Shown here: piece by piece, positions 38,107 through 49,773 of the stretch
How the letters are laid out: every line of letters begins with the position of its first letter
Numbering within the stretch: position 1 is the first letter of the stretch
Assembly: GCF_040712315.1 (NCBI RefSeq)
Contig: NC_134017.1
Span: 52,697,636-52,761,635, forward strand
Origin: Castanea sativa
Lineage: Eukaryota > Streptophyta > Magnoliopsida > Fagales > Fagaceae
Reading direction: 5' to 3'
Length of the DNA stretch: 64,000 bases
Notes under the pieces: generated by a model
Database searches by the model: none
What the model saw: the letters and a program-made list of their open reading frames with translations, nothing else
Told to the model about the DNA's origin: nothing
Program-made: the position numbers and the translations under genes

Positions 38107-38858
38107 GGGGATTCTAGCCTTTTACCCCTATTTTGAAACTATTTAGGTTCGTGCCCCTGTTTCGAAACTTAATTTTATTAAAATTGAGTTTCAATCAAAA
38201 AACTCGATTGGTAGAAATTCGAATATGGGGTGATCAAACTTAAAAAAAAAAAAAAAAATTGCATGGAACTCGAGTTCATGGAGCTTGAGTTCCATACCTA
38301 TAGCTGCATTTTACAAGACCTATAGCGGTCCATGCAATATATATATATTTTTTTTTTTTTTTTAAGTTTGATCACCCCAAACCTATAGTTATGTTTTATA
38401 AGACCTATAGCAGCGTTTTATATGGAACTCGAGTTCCATGAACTCAAGTTCCATGCAATTTTTTTTTTTAAAGTTTGATTACCCCAAACCTATAGCAGCG
38501 TTTTATAAGACCTATAGCGGCATTTTATATAGAGCTCGAGCTCTATGCACTAAAGTTCTATGCAAATTTTTTTTTTTTTTTTTAAAGTTTGATCACTCCA
38601 AACCTATATCTGCGTTTTATTAGACTTATAGCGGCGTTTTATATGGAACTCGAGCTCCGTGAACTCGAGTTTCATGCAATTTTTTTTTTTTTTAAGCTCG
38701 ATCGTGCATAACTCGATTTTAAATCAATCGAATTTTTCATTGAAACTCGATTTTGAGAAAATCGAGTTTCAAAACAGGGGCACAAACTTAAATAGTTTGG
38801 AAACAGGAGCATATTGCCAAATATTTTTAAAAATAGGGGTAAAAGGCTAGAATCCTCT
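38107..38858. mobile_element. Mutator-like non-autonomous element with 9-bp target-site duplication
   Basis: CCATTATTT flanks both sides (38098-38106 and 38859-38867). Nine bases is the hallmark of Mutator-like transposons. The paired segment copy has an uninterrupted site near 23283. Terminal inverted repeats of roughly 100 bp carry 'ggattctagccttttacccc', 'aaactatttaggttcgtgcccctgt' broken by mismatches, and 'aactcgatt'. The interior (38235-38700) is about four copies of a roughly 120-bp unit with 'gtttgatcaccccaaaccta', 'cctatagcggcgtttta' and 'actcgagttccatg', separated by T runs. No transposase. Confidence 0.88.
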
Positions 38859-39409
38859 CCATTATTTAGCTTGACATAAGATAGAGTTGTTTTCTACCAA
38901 ATTTTATGGGAAAAAAAAAAAAACCCTAATCTCATGTGAAACTAAACAAGGAAAGTCAAGATATATATATAGTTTTTCAATTTATTTTAAGATTGCTACC
39001 AAACATAAGAAAATAAAATAGTTTTTCTAGAGAACACTTTTTGAAAAATATTTCATTTTTTAGAAAATGTTAATGTTAAAACAAAAAGATCGTAGGATTG
39101 AGATGTTTCAATGCTATACATTACCTTCTGGTGACAAAAAAAAATTTCCTCACTAATTTTCCTCACCAAAATACATTTTTTGTAGTATATATGCAAAGCT
39201 AGTATTTACAATTATTTGGCATACCCTAAGGGGAGGTCTTTTTATTTTACCGAAAAGATAGAAAGGGGAGTTTTAAATAGAAAATTTTATTTATCAAGGT
39301 GAAGAAAAACAAAAATTTTTATTTTTTTTTCCTGAGTAATAAAAAAGTTTATTCAAACAATTCCATTTAAAAACAGCTTATTTAACTGAAACTAAATACT
39401 TTTTGCTGA

Positions 39410-40080
39410 TGTGGGGGGTAAAAGGACCCAAGTTGGCATATGGGCCTTTGGACTGAAGCATGGAAGGCCGACCTACTCTAGAATTAAACTCTACGAATTG
39501 GCCCATACGCCGAGGATCCGAGGGTACAGCCGAGAACGAGCTTCTCTGTGGACAAATCCAAGAAAACTCAAAACTTCATTATGAAGGTCAGGGCATAACT
39601 CTGGAAAGACTAATGGTTAAAAGGGGACACCCTGAACCTTTTAGATGCACCAGCGTTAAAGAAAATATCAAGTGCAAAGGCTGCCACCTCCGCATTAAAG
39701 GCTCTGCACCTACCTCCCTGGCCGCATTAATGGGGAGGTGACCCCTGAACAGTAAGATGGAAGCTTCTAGTCACTGTCCCAAAGGTATCAGGGAAGGAAG
39801 TATTTAAGGGGGGATCAGGAACTGAAAAAGGGACGAAGAATTGTAACTTTTAAGGAAGAAATAGCAATAATACAGAAGTAGTCCTCGGCTAACGTCCGAG
39901 GAGGCCTATTTTCAGTTATCTTTTGTTATCTACCTGTGTTTGTAACTCCTAGCCCGTTATTAAGTTCTCAGCACTTCTAATCTAGGTTTCAAACCCACGC
40001 TCTACAAATTTTATTGTCTAAGGCTCATTGGGCCTGAGCCCGTAGTTGTTTTTGGGTCCAGGTGCAATTGTGCACTTACA
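39410..40080 (+). mobile_element. Solo LTR with 5-bp target-site duplication
   Basis: TGTGGGGGGTAAAAGGACCC ... GTGCACTTACA, 671 bp, flanked by GCTGA at 39405-39409 and 40081-40085. It sits inside a 'ttttgctga|aaatg' miniature element, so nesting order is clear. 'tatttaagggggg' at 39802 resembles an LTR promoter. 'ccgaggatccgagg' and 'cggctaacgtccgaggagg' words link it to 36298 and 45312. A 93-codon open frame inside has no domain. Confidence 0.88.
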
Positions 40081-42162
40081 GCTGAAAATGTAGAAAAAAA
40101 AAATTAAAAACTAACTGAATAGTACCAAAAAATGCAATACTCATGAATAGTACCAAAAAAAGCTAATACAATAACTTCCATTTAGTGGATGGTATTGCTT
40201 CACCAATTTGCAATAAATAATAGGACTCATTCATTTTCTAAATTAGATTTTCTCTCTCTATTGTTGTGCTGGTAATTCTCATCCAAACGGGATTAATTAC
40301 CACGCACTTCTTGTTTCTAGATCTTGGAAACAGCTCACAAGCACTACAAACTAAAACTATCAATCCTAAGTTCTGCGTAACACAATCTCCGAAAATGTTT
40401 GCTTAGAAATCATGAATGAATCTCAAGGCATTCGTGCAGTGAAATTTGCAAAATTTTGAAAGGTATACGTTGTTTTCTATATTCTCAAGGCTAATTTGTA
40501 GTTTTGTCATCTGTGCCTTCTGTTAAGATGTCAAGCTATCATAACCAAATTGTACTCCTAAAATTAACAAAAGAAGATTTATAGTAAGTGGTTGCTTCAT
40601 TCATACTTTTTCTTGCAAGTTTAAGCTCAAAGATACTACTCTGTACTGTTTCAAACTACTCAAGGTCAGACCTTTTTTTTTTTTTTTGCCAAAATTATAA
40701 ATCGTACTATTTAACTTTACCTAAAATTCAATTTAGTAATTTAAGTTGAAACTTATTTATTTATGTCCTTCCATTCGTATCCGTTAGAATAGCACTGGTA
40801 ATAACTACCAAAACCACATAGTTTTGATTTGTTTTAGTTTCTTCAATTAAAATAATATGAAATTTAATTAAAAATAATAATTTTTCTGAAAGAAATAAAA
40901 TTAATTTTATACTTGCAAATAAAACTCAATTAAGCAGGGGATGTCAATAGGGGATAATTAGTTTCTTCTCTGCCATTAAAAAAAGAAGAAGAAGATTTAG
41001 TTAATAGGTGTGCATCTGTATTTGACTTTGGCCTTTGGTTGTTTGTTTCTATATACGTGATTGATTTTCATGCTTCGATGTTTCATGTATAGTCGCTTTT
41101 TCTTCTTGAGAAAATGTACACTCTTTTCTTTTTTTGCTGATTTGTTTGTTTGATGTAATAATGTGCCCGTTTTTCACTCAGATTGATTATAATTAAAAAT
41201 AAAAATAAAAATCTCTGTTTTCAAGCTGGGTATTTTGTGGCCAAGAAATTTGTAGCATATGGGTCTTTGTTTGTCCAAGTATTATTTACACTAATTCGCC
41301 ACCACCAGCATTGACGGTGGCTTATAAAGTTACCCCTCCTGCCGTTTGCAATAACAAGATTAAGAAGAAGAAAAATGTTCACGTGCCAAGCTGTTTGGTT
41401 CGTGAGAAAGCGTGTAGGAAAAGAAAATGAGAATGAGTTTTTCATTAATTCTATGGCTTTTCGTCATATGGGTTTGAAAGAAAATGAATTAAAGAGGAAG
41501 AGGTAAGATTTTTTTTCCCGAATATTCTATTGACATTGGTTTAGAAATTTGTGTGGTTTGTTTTTTGGAAAAAAAAAATATTTGATAAGCAGACTAGACA
41601 AACTAAAAAAAAAAAAAGTGGTTTTTTTTTCTAATTTATTTTTTAATTTTCATATTTTTAATTAATAAACTAAAAATTAAAACTATGTTATTTTGGGTCA
41701 ATGAAATGAATTTTTGGTAAAGTGAAAGGGTATAAATATTGTAATTTAGCCTCGACTTTTTAAGAATATGCTCGTAAATTGAGTCATCGACATGATTGAT
41801 CAATGTCCAATTTCCCTACTAGTACTTGCAAGTGACTAAATATTAACTCAATCAACTGGTGTTTAAGAATTCTGGTTTCAATGATAATGTTACTCATGCG
41901 TATATTTTAACGAAAATGGTCTGACAAAGTCTTAATTTATTGATTCTGTTTTTTTTTTTTTTCCCAGCAAAAAAAAAAAAAGTCATCAAATTAGTAGCCT
42001 TTGTTAAGATTAAAGGTTCTCGATCATCCTTTCAAGTCCAAACTTCTTTTTTACATGGGAAAAATCTTTACATGGATTGAATGAATCTATCTGTTTTACA
42101 ACCATTAATGTGTAGGCCATTTCATTATTCATTCAATGTTTATTCCTAACATCCTCATTTTA

Positions 42163-42202
<40 letters not shown>

Positions 42203-43870
42203 TTAAAGTTTTTTTCTCCTCATTTTAGTTGACATCCATAAACTTCGTGACTCGAAATAAAATTTCAAAACTAAACATATTTTTGAACATATAAATCCTA
42301 AACATGTTCATAAATATATAATTCATGTAAACTCTATTTGCATACAAATTTGATTCAAAGTCCACTCATATGGTAGATCCAAAATTATAGGTAAGGTTAA
42401 GAGAAAAAAAAAATTAGAGCTAAAATAGGAATTTTCCCACTTCAAAGAATATTTTAAATATATTTTCGCACATGTATGCAACAGTAACGAGTACAAATAT
42501 AAAAAATTGTCTCTGATCTCTAATAGGCCTCCAATATCGTAAAACTTCTTTCAAATTAGAAAACGATTCTTTCTAATATTATTTTGAACATATATTTAAA
42601 TATAAGTACATAACAAGATTGCAAACATAACAATGATCAAAATCTTTTCCATGACAAAATTATTTAAAAAAATTAACATTCTCTTGTTATATACACTTTT
42701 TGTCCTTTAATTGTACCTAACTCTCGATGTAATAAACTATTTCTATGGGGTTACAAGATATACGATAATTTAATACCTTGTTTTTGCAATTTTTATTTGA
42801 AAATACCTTGCAAGCCATTTTATTTTATTTTACTTTTCTGTTATAATATCCTTCAACTTTTCTGTTACTATAGTTTTTTTTTTTTTTTTGAGAGAGAAGA
42901 TTGTCTATTTTTTTTATTAATCAATGGCTTCAAAAATCAACGCATACTAAAGCGTCAATGTTAAGTGGAACAGACTGATCATAACCATAATAATTAATGT
43001 ATCACATATTCTATAAGGGTCAACTAAAGTATGCAAGCGAGGTCAATACAGTTTGCTCTCACGCTCCCCAAAAATAAATCATAGGTATAAATTATGTTAT
43101 TTGCTATATCTTGGTACATGAATCCTTATTACATAAAAAACTGCTATAAATTTAACTTCTATAAAAATTTATCATTAATGTTATATCTCATATTATCATC
43201 TCTCAATCAAATAATCAAATCAATTAATTCCTTCCTAGTAAAAGAAAACTAATATTTTCCAACAAAGTTAATATTATACAACATATTAATTCCGAGAATT
43301 TTATATCACTCCTAATAATGTGATAAGCAGATAAATGATACTATCTTTTATTATTGTCAATATCTAATACAGGGCACCCTTTCTGAAAGCCTTGGAAATA
43401 TAATCACAAATTGTCGATATCTTTTTATATTCATTAGATAATTCCAATATTTTTCACACAAAAAAACCCTTAAACATATTTATAAACATATAAACCCTAA
43501 ACATGTTCATAAACATATAAACAACAATATTAATTTTAAGTAAATAAATATCAAGCTTTGCTAATATTTTTAATATAAATTTCATTAAGTTTAAATGTAT
43601 TAAAAAACAATTATATTAACAAAAATAGATGCTAGTAGTATATTTAATGTAATAATTTGGTATTAAATCTTTTAAGATTTTCATTCAAAAATGGTGGGAA
43701 AAAAATTATCACACTTTAACCGCACCCTCTTGAGATAAATTTATGGTTCCAGCCCTCCTAATGACATTCATTGTGTCGTTAGTTAGTAAGTCTTTGTAGT
43801 GAAATTTATAATAACTTTGGTATTATCAATTCAGAAAATATTTGTAGGCCCATTTATAATAAAAGAATAT

Positions 43871-45311
43871 AAAACAATAAAGGTAGAATATTGAGATCAT
43901 CTATTCTTTCTAGCTGAGCTTTATACATGGTTTGTTTGGGGCAATTTTTCTCCCCTGTATTTTTCAGTGTTTGATGTGTTTCATGGCTTATGGGTCCATT
44001 AATTGTATCGACACCACCACCATTACCATCTTCAAAACTACCATTGTTGCCATCACTTTCACCACTCCCTTCATCGCCACCACACCACCACTACTACAAC
44101 CGCCATGATCGCTATACTTCCACCATTACCAATGCTCATTGCAACCACCAAATCAACATCACTAATCCCATTGTCAACATCACACACTAGCTTCATCGTT
44201 GCCATTAACATGATCTCTGTCACTACTACTCTTACATGAAATATGAATCATCTTCAGTTCGAGTCAAAGTGGCACAAAAAGTTTTGGAAGGGGGGATTAT
44301 GTGAATCAGTAGAAAAACATAATATTTTTTTATGAAAACAGAGCCAAGCATTTCTTTCTACCACATCACAAGGAGAAAAAGAAATCAACACCTAATAAAA
44401 GTTATAATTGGAAGCTGATTTGAGCCAATTTATTATTACATCCTAAAAAATTATTTATTTTGGATGGGACATATATTTTTTATTTTTTTGCCAAAGGGTA
44501 GCACATAGTAAAATGTTATTAGCAAGAAATTATTATTGAGATCATCTCAGGATAATGCTCATAACTGATTGCAGGATACATAAAAATTGGTCTCTTTTGT
44601 GGCAATTACCACAAAAACTTAATGACAAAAAAAAAAAAAGGAAAAAAAAACAAGTATACCATTCACAATGTGACACTTGAACATGTTATGAGCTTGGGTG
44701 TGCCCCTAACATATTTTGATATTTTCAATTATGGAGACACGATATACTGAGAAAATAAATGGCAAACTCAAAATACCATTGAGCCCTTTTCCCATTGAGT
44801 CCTTTGATTGGATAAATATTAAAAAATAAACCAGGTGCTTTCATGTTTTCTTTGGTCAGAAGCTAAACAAAGACAAGACTCAACAAGAGTGTACCAAAAT
44901 TGATGGTTAAACTCACAATGATCAAAGCATAACCAATTTTATATAACATCATCACCTAATCCATGAATGAAGTCTTTATTAAGACACGTTTTGCTCATTC
45001 AATTTTTAAATCTTTGGAAAAGGTCAAACAAGCAAGTACGATCTAAAGCCAAAACCCAACTCTCCAATCATAACACACCTAACAGTAATATAAACAAATA
45101 GTCATATCTTATTTTCTAAGTATGTAGCAAATAGTCATATATATAAAATTGATAATGCGTCTAATGGCAAAAATTAAAAAATAGTTTTCATCAATGTGAC
45201 AGTGCACTAAAATTTTATTTTTGCCATTTGACATGTTATCAATTTCTATCCAAGATATAATGATAGGAACTAAATTGACACGACATTGAAATTTAGAGAC
45301 TAAATTGACAC
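43871..45311. other. Intergenic; CAC/ACC-rich stretch, no gene supported
   Basis: Positions 44005-44240 are rich in 'accaccacc/ccatcac' words, which opens two overlapping frames (66 and 78 codons) of H/T/P repeats. This is low-complexity DNA without gene signals. The remainder is AT-rich. Confidence 0.6.
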
Positions 45312-46039
45312 TGTGGGGTCATGGGCCCAAATCATACAATTGGATTTTTGGACTTTGGCCGAGAGCGTGGGGCTTTGGCCGAGAGTGTGAGTGGTCCGAG
45401 TCCGAGGAGGAATATCTCCTCGGATAAGCTAAACGCAGATTGGGTATGGATCCTAATGATCAAAGTGACCTTTCAGGAAGTTCTAATGATATGGACGAAC
45501 ATCATAAACGTACAAAAAGGATAAGGACTCAGAAATATCTAAGGGAAAGCTGCTATATGGCATTGAATGCATTGCAATTAACTTTCTGACCGCATTTATG
45601 TGGAAAAGATCCCTAAACAGTGGCTAAACAGTGCTACTTCAACAACCGTAACTCACAGAAGGCCAGAAAGGCTATCTGATGGGACAAACACTCAAGTGGT
45701 GGCTCAAAAGATCAACAAGTGTAATGGAAGAGGCCCTTCATGAAGAGGAGAGGATGGAAAAAGGGGAAGAGAAAACACTGTAGCAATCTCAATAACTCCT
45801 GTAATTATTGTTATTCAAAATATACTAGAACAGAGCTTCTCAGACTGGGCCGAGAACAAACTTTCTCGGCAAACCGGGTTCAATTCTTGTTGGCTCATCA
45901 TCCAAAACCATATTAACTGTTATCCATGCACTAAAACCTAGCTCTTTAACCCACTCTCTACAAATTTATTGTACTGGGTTCATTGGGCCAAGATCCCTTA
46001 CATTTTGGGCTTGGTCTGAAAATCGTGTCCCTATAAACA
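45312..46039 (+). mobile_element. Solo LTR of the 39410 family
   Basis: Starts TGTGGGGTCATGGGCCC and ends near 'cctataaaca'. It shares with 39410-40080 the order 'cgag..tccgaggagg', 'gaccgcatttatg'/'gccgcattaatg', 'aataactcctgtaatt', 'ctctacaaattt(a)ttgt', and 'ttcattgggcc'. Both copies are diverged. The flanks do not give a clear 5-bp duplication, so the right end is approximate. Confidence 0.75.
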
Positions 46040-46109
46040 CAATTGAAAGGTTAGGAATCAAATTAAAATATTATGTAAAAGATAGTGACTTAATATGTAG
46101 TTTACTATA

Positions 46110-46140
<31 letters not shown>

Positions 46141-46379
46141 TTTTTCCCACAACTCCTCGTATAGTTAATGGTTAATGAGATTAACGTGAAAGTGATAATT
46201 GCGGCAAAAGTCCTGAGTTAGTTTGTGGTATTAAATTGCTCCAACAAAAATGGAAATAAATAAATTTTAAACTCAAAACTGGAGTTGAGTCAATAGAGTA
46301 AAAAATTTGGTAGTATTACGAAAACAAAAGCACAACCACCACAACCGTACCCACCTCAACAGCTATGTAATTAACAACC

Positions 46380-46746
46380 GATAAGCAAGCAAGCGCAGAG
46401 CGAAAGAAAGAGAGTGTGTGTGTGAGAGAGACGTACCCTCCGACATTTTCTCTATTCTTTAAGCGAAAGCCTTTCCTTCTTCTTCTTTTTCATCTACTCA
46501 GATCTCTCTCTCTCTCTCTCTATATCTCTCTCGTTTTCCATTCATATGCCCCAATGTTCTAGAGAGCTAATCAAAGTCAACACGCTCTCTTTTCTACGCC
46601 TAAGCCTCACAGGTACTTTTTCTTCACGATCTGCGATTTCAATTTTTCGGATTCATCGTTTTTGTGGCTTACAGTTTTTTGTTTCAATTTTTTTTTTTTT
46701 TTTTTTTTTTTGCTGCAGTTTAGAACCGATTTTGCGCCACCAGAAA
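46380..46746 (+). promoter_or_regulatory. RWA: 5' leader of the RWA gene with CT-rich tract and a likely leader intron
   Basis: The region before the ATG contains GA-rich then CT-rich sequence (46400-46535), common in plant leaders. A donor-like 'cacag|gtactt' at 46612 and an acceptor 'tgctgcag' ending near 46719 after a T run suggest an intron in the 5' leader, removed 27 bases before the start codon. A transcription start cannot be placed from sequence alone. Confidence 0.5.
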
Positions 46747-49738
46747 ATGGTGGTTTCGTCGCCAATTACGCCGGGGCAGGTACGGTTATCTGAATTCAAT
46801 TGAATAGTGAATATGTACTTTGTGCTGAAAGATCTGCGTGGTAGCTTGTGGTGTGATTTCATTCAAAAACGTGGAATTCTATTTCCTTTTGTGTGGTTTG
46901 TATGAAAATTTTGAGAGTGAGTACTTGATCTAACCAGGATTGTATTTCTTGTGTGATGTCGATTACGCGTATTTTTGTTATGTGGAGATGATATATTGGT
47001 TGTTTATCCAGATATGCTAAGTGTTTTTTTTTGTGTAGATTCGTGTATTGGATTTTTTTTTTTTTTAAAGTAATGCATTTGCTGCAAAGTCTGAAGTAAT
47101 ATTAATGAATCTCGGTCTTTCTATTTATGACTAGAATTTGTCATGGTTCAAATTCTTCTGTTATTACTCTCTGTTTTTACCATATAGAGTACTTGTTAAC
47201 TTAGTAACCATTTTTTTTTTTTTTGTTAGTTAGGTGTAAATCAAATTGCAGATCATTACTCGGAATCAATAAGATCTTGTAGATTGGGTGTAAATCATTT
47301 GAAATGACTATTTCATGTATCAAAACTTTCTTACTGGATCAAGTTACTCTCCCCAAAATTGACTACTCTCCTCAATTAAAGTGGGTGAAGATACTTTTTT
47401 TCCCCATTGATACGAGGACTCAATAGCATAAGTACTCTTTAAAAGATCCGTGTTTCTATTGGACATCATTCCGTGCACAATTTTTTTCCTACCTGGACAC
47501 CTTTGTCCAACTCCAAATGCCTAACATGCTGTGTACTTGCATCTAACGGACAGTGGATGGACATAACAATTATGTTTTATTATAGGAAATTATGTAATTC
47601 AATAAAAATAATTAGACAGTGTATGCTAAATTGCTCCGAAAATTATCTTAACATAAAATCATCCTTCTCTCTCTATTTTTTTTTTTTAATGTCCCCGTGT
47701 CCCTCCTCTGTGGTGAAAAAGACTGGGTGGGGTGGGGGGGGGGGGGGAGGTGTCCTATTAACTTGTTCTGGTGTACAAAAATTAGTTCATCAGCTTAGTC
47801 TTACTTGACTGTAAGAAAATTATTTAATTTATTTTTTCAATTTAAAATGGCAATCTCCCTGTGTTGTACCAAAATCACACGATTCACATCAAAATGTCCT
47901 AGTCTTTTGTAACTACTTTGGTGCACCAAACGGATTTTTTTTTTTTTTTTGGGATACTAGTATAATTAATGTTAATATGTGAAATCATTGACAACTCAAT
48001 TTGGCTTCAGAACTTGGGATTTTTCTTTTCTTTGGTGAATATACCAATACTCCTTTTTTATTCTTTTTGTTTTGTTTTTTTTTTGTTGGTTTTTTATTTT
48101 AGTTTTCTCCCTGAGAGAACACCTATTAAGATTTGAATTTTTTTCATTATTATATGGTGGAGTTGATTGAGGAACTATATTCTCTTGTACAATGTCAAGT
48201 TAAATGGCAATCAATATGGAGCTGCATCTTCTGAATTTCTTTTCTTGTTCTGTTTGCTCATTACTGCTTAGTTCTTTTTTCCTTTGACTAATTTGACTGA
48301 TACCAAATGAAGCTTCCCTTTATATGTCCTAGGTGTCCTTTTTGCTTGGAATTATCCCAATTTTCGTCTCATGGATATATGCAGAGTTTCTAGAATATAA
48401 GAAATCTTCACATCCTTCTAAAGTGTAAGTTTCTTTTGTCAACATGGAGAGCTACAAACTTGATGAATTGAGCTTTCTAATCTATAGTGCTATTGTTTGA
48501 AATACACTTGCTTTTATATTATGTTTTTTAACCAATAATTAATATGCATCTGCTTCCTTTATTTTGCCCATAAATATTTACTGAGCTTATTCTTTTTTAA
48601 GCTTTTGTTATATGAGTATTCAAGAATGTGGGGCTTGCCTATATTAAGTTTTTTCCTCGTAAATGGTGGAAACAATATATGAATTATTTAAGGACAGAAG
48701 TGTTACCTAGATTTTATTTTAAAAAATATATATTTTTAATTGTATGTAACCCATTGAGCCTCTTTAAGAGTCAATTGACATAGGACCTCATGGCCCTGTA
48801 CTATTGTACTGAGAGAATTAATTCTGATACTCTGTTTGGTGTCTGTGCAATACGCTCTGCTTTTTAGGAGCGTTTGTAGGAGAGAGAGAGAGAGAGAGAG
48901 TTGAAATAGTTTGCTTGGTAGGTTTCTTGGTCTGTTGAGCAAAGGTGTCTGATGGATCTAAATTGTGAGCAAAAGGCCCAACATCTTATTTTGAGGTATC
49001 GGTTTTTGACTGGCAAGCCGTTTACTGAAGAAATAATATGGTAGATAATTGTGATTAGTCCCTCTGCTTGGTAGTAAATTTTGTTATTCCATATGATAAA
49101 CTTTTTTTATGTTAAATTTCCTTTGGCTTAATGTCAGATGGAGGAATCAAACCCTGGAACCAACTCCACAAAGGGGATAGAATGCCATTAAACCATAAGG
49201 CGGCCATTGATTTTAATCTCAATTATGAATTTTCATCGTAAAGTATTAAATAGAAAATAAGTGTCTGCTTATACATAGAAAAGAAATTTGAAGTGATTTT
49301 TATAGAAAACCTGTAATTTGGTAAGGAATGTGATTTAATTAGTTTAGCTATTAAGATCTTCAAGCTTAGTTTGTGTAATTTGTTTAAAAGTTTGAGGCAA
49401 ACTTTAGCTTATGACCAAGATCAATTTCTGTATTCAAACATGGTGTTACTTATCTAAAAAAGGAAAAAGAAATTTGAAGTGATAAACCCTACCCTAACTT
49501 GTCTTATTTAGAATTGGGGAGACTTGGCTCTGATCCTTCCTGCATTATTATGTTCCCTTAACATGAGTTTAGTGGCACCCAAACAGAAAAGTACCATTTT
49601 CAGTCACAGCATCCAGATGAGACAAAGCAATTGTGAGAAAAAAAAATATTGAAATTCTTATTTTCTATTCCTATAATTCTTGAGGAAATCTAAAAAAGAA
49701 TTAAAGGATTTAAGAAGGGGAAGTGGCTTGGGGGGAGG

Positions 49739-49773
<35 letters not shown>

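Larger units (their letters stand above)
35084..43870. repeat. Segmental duplication, copy B
   Basis: Counterpart of 21070-29700, same orientation, start-to-start distance about 14.0 kb. Private insertions in B include solo LTRs at 36298-36914 and 39410-40080, the inverted-repeat element at 38107-38858, a 79-bp tandem duplication at 37191 and an (AT)n tract at 42167. Gene content: only the F-box 3' fragment at its start; no intact reading frame elsewhere. Confidence 0.85.

Noticed and set aside
44003..44239. Histidine/threonine-rich frame, considered as a small secreted or His-rich protein
   Set aside because: Low-complexity ACC/CAC DNA in two overlapping frames, no gene signals.
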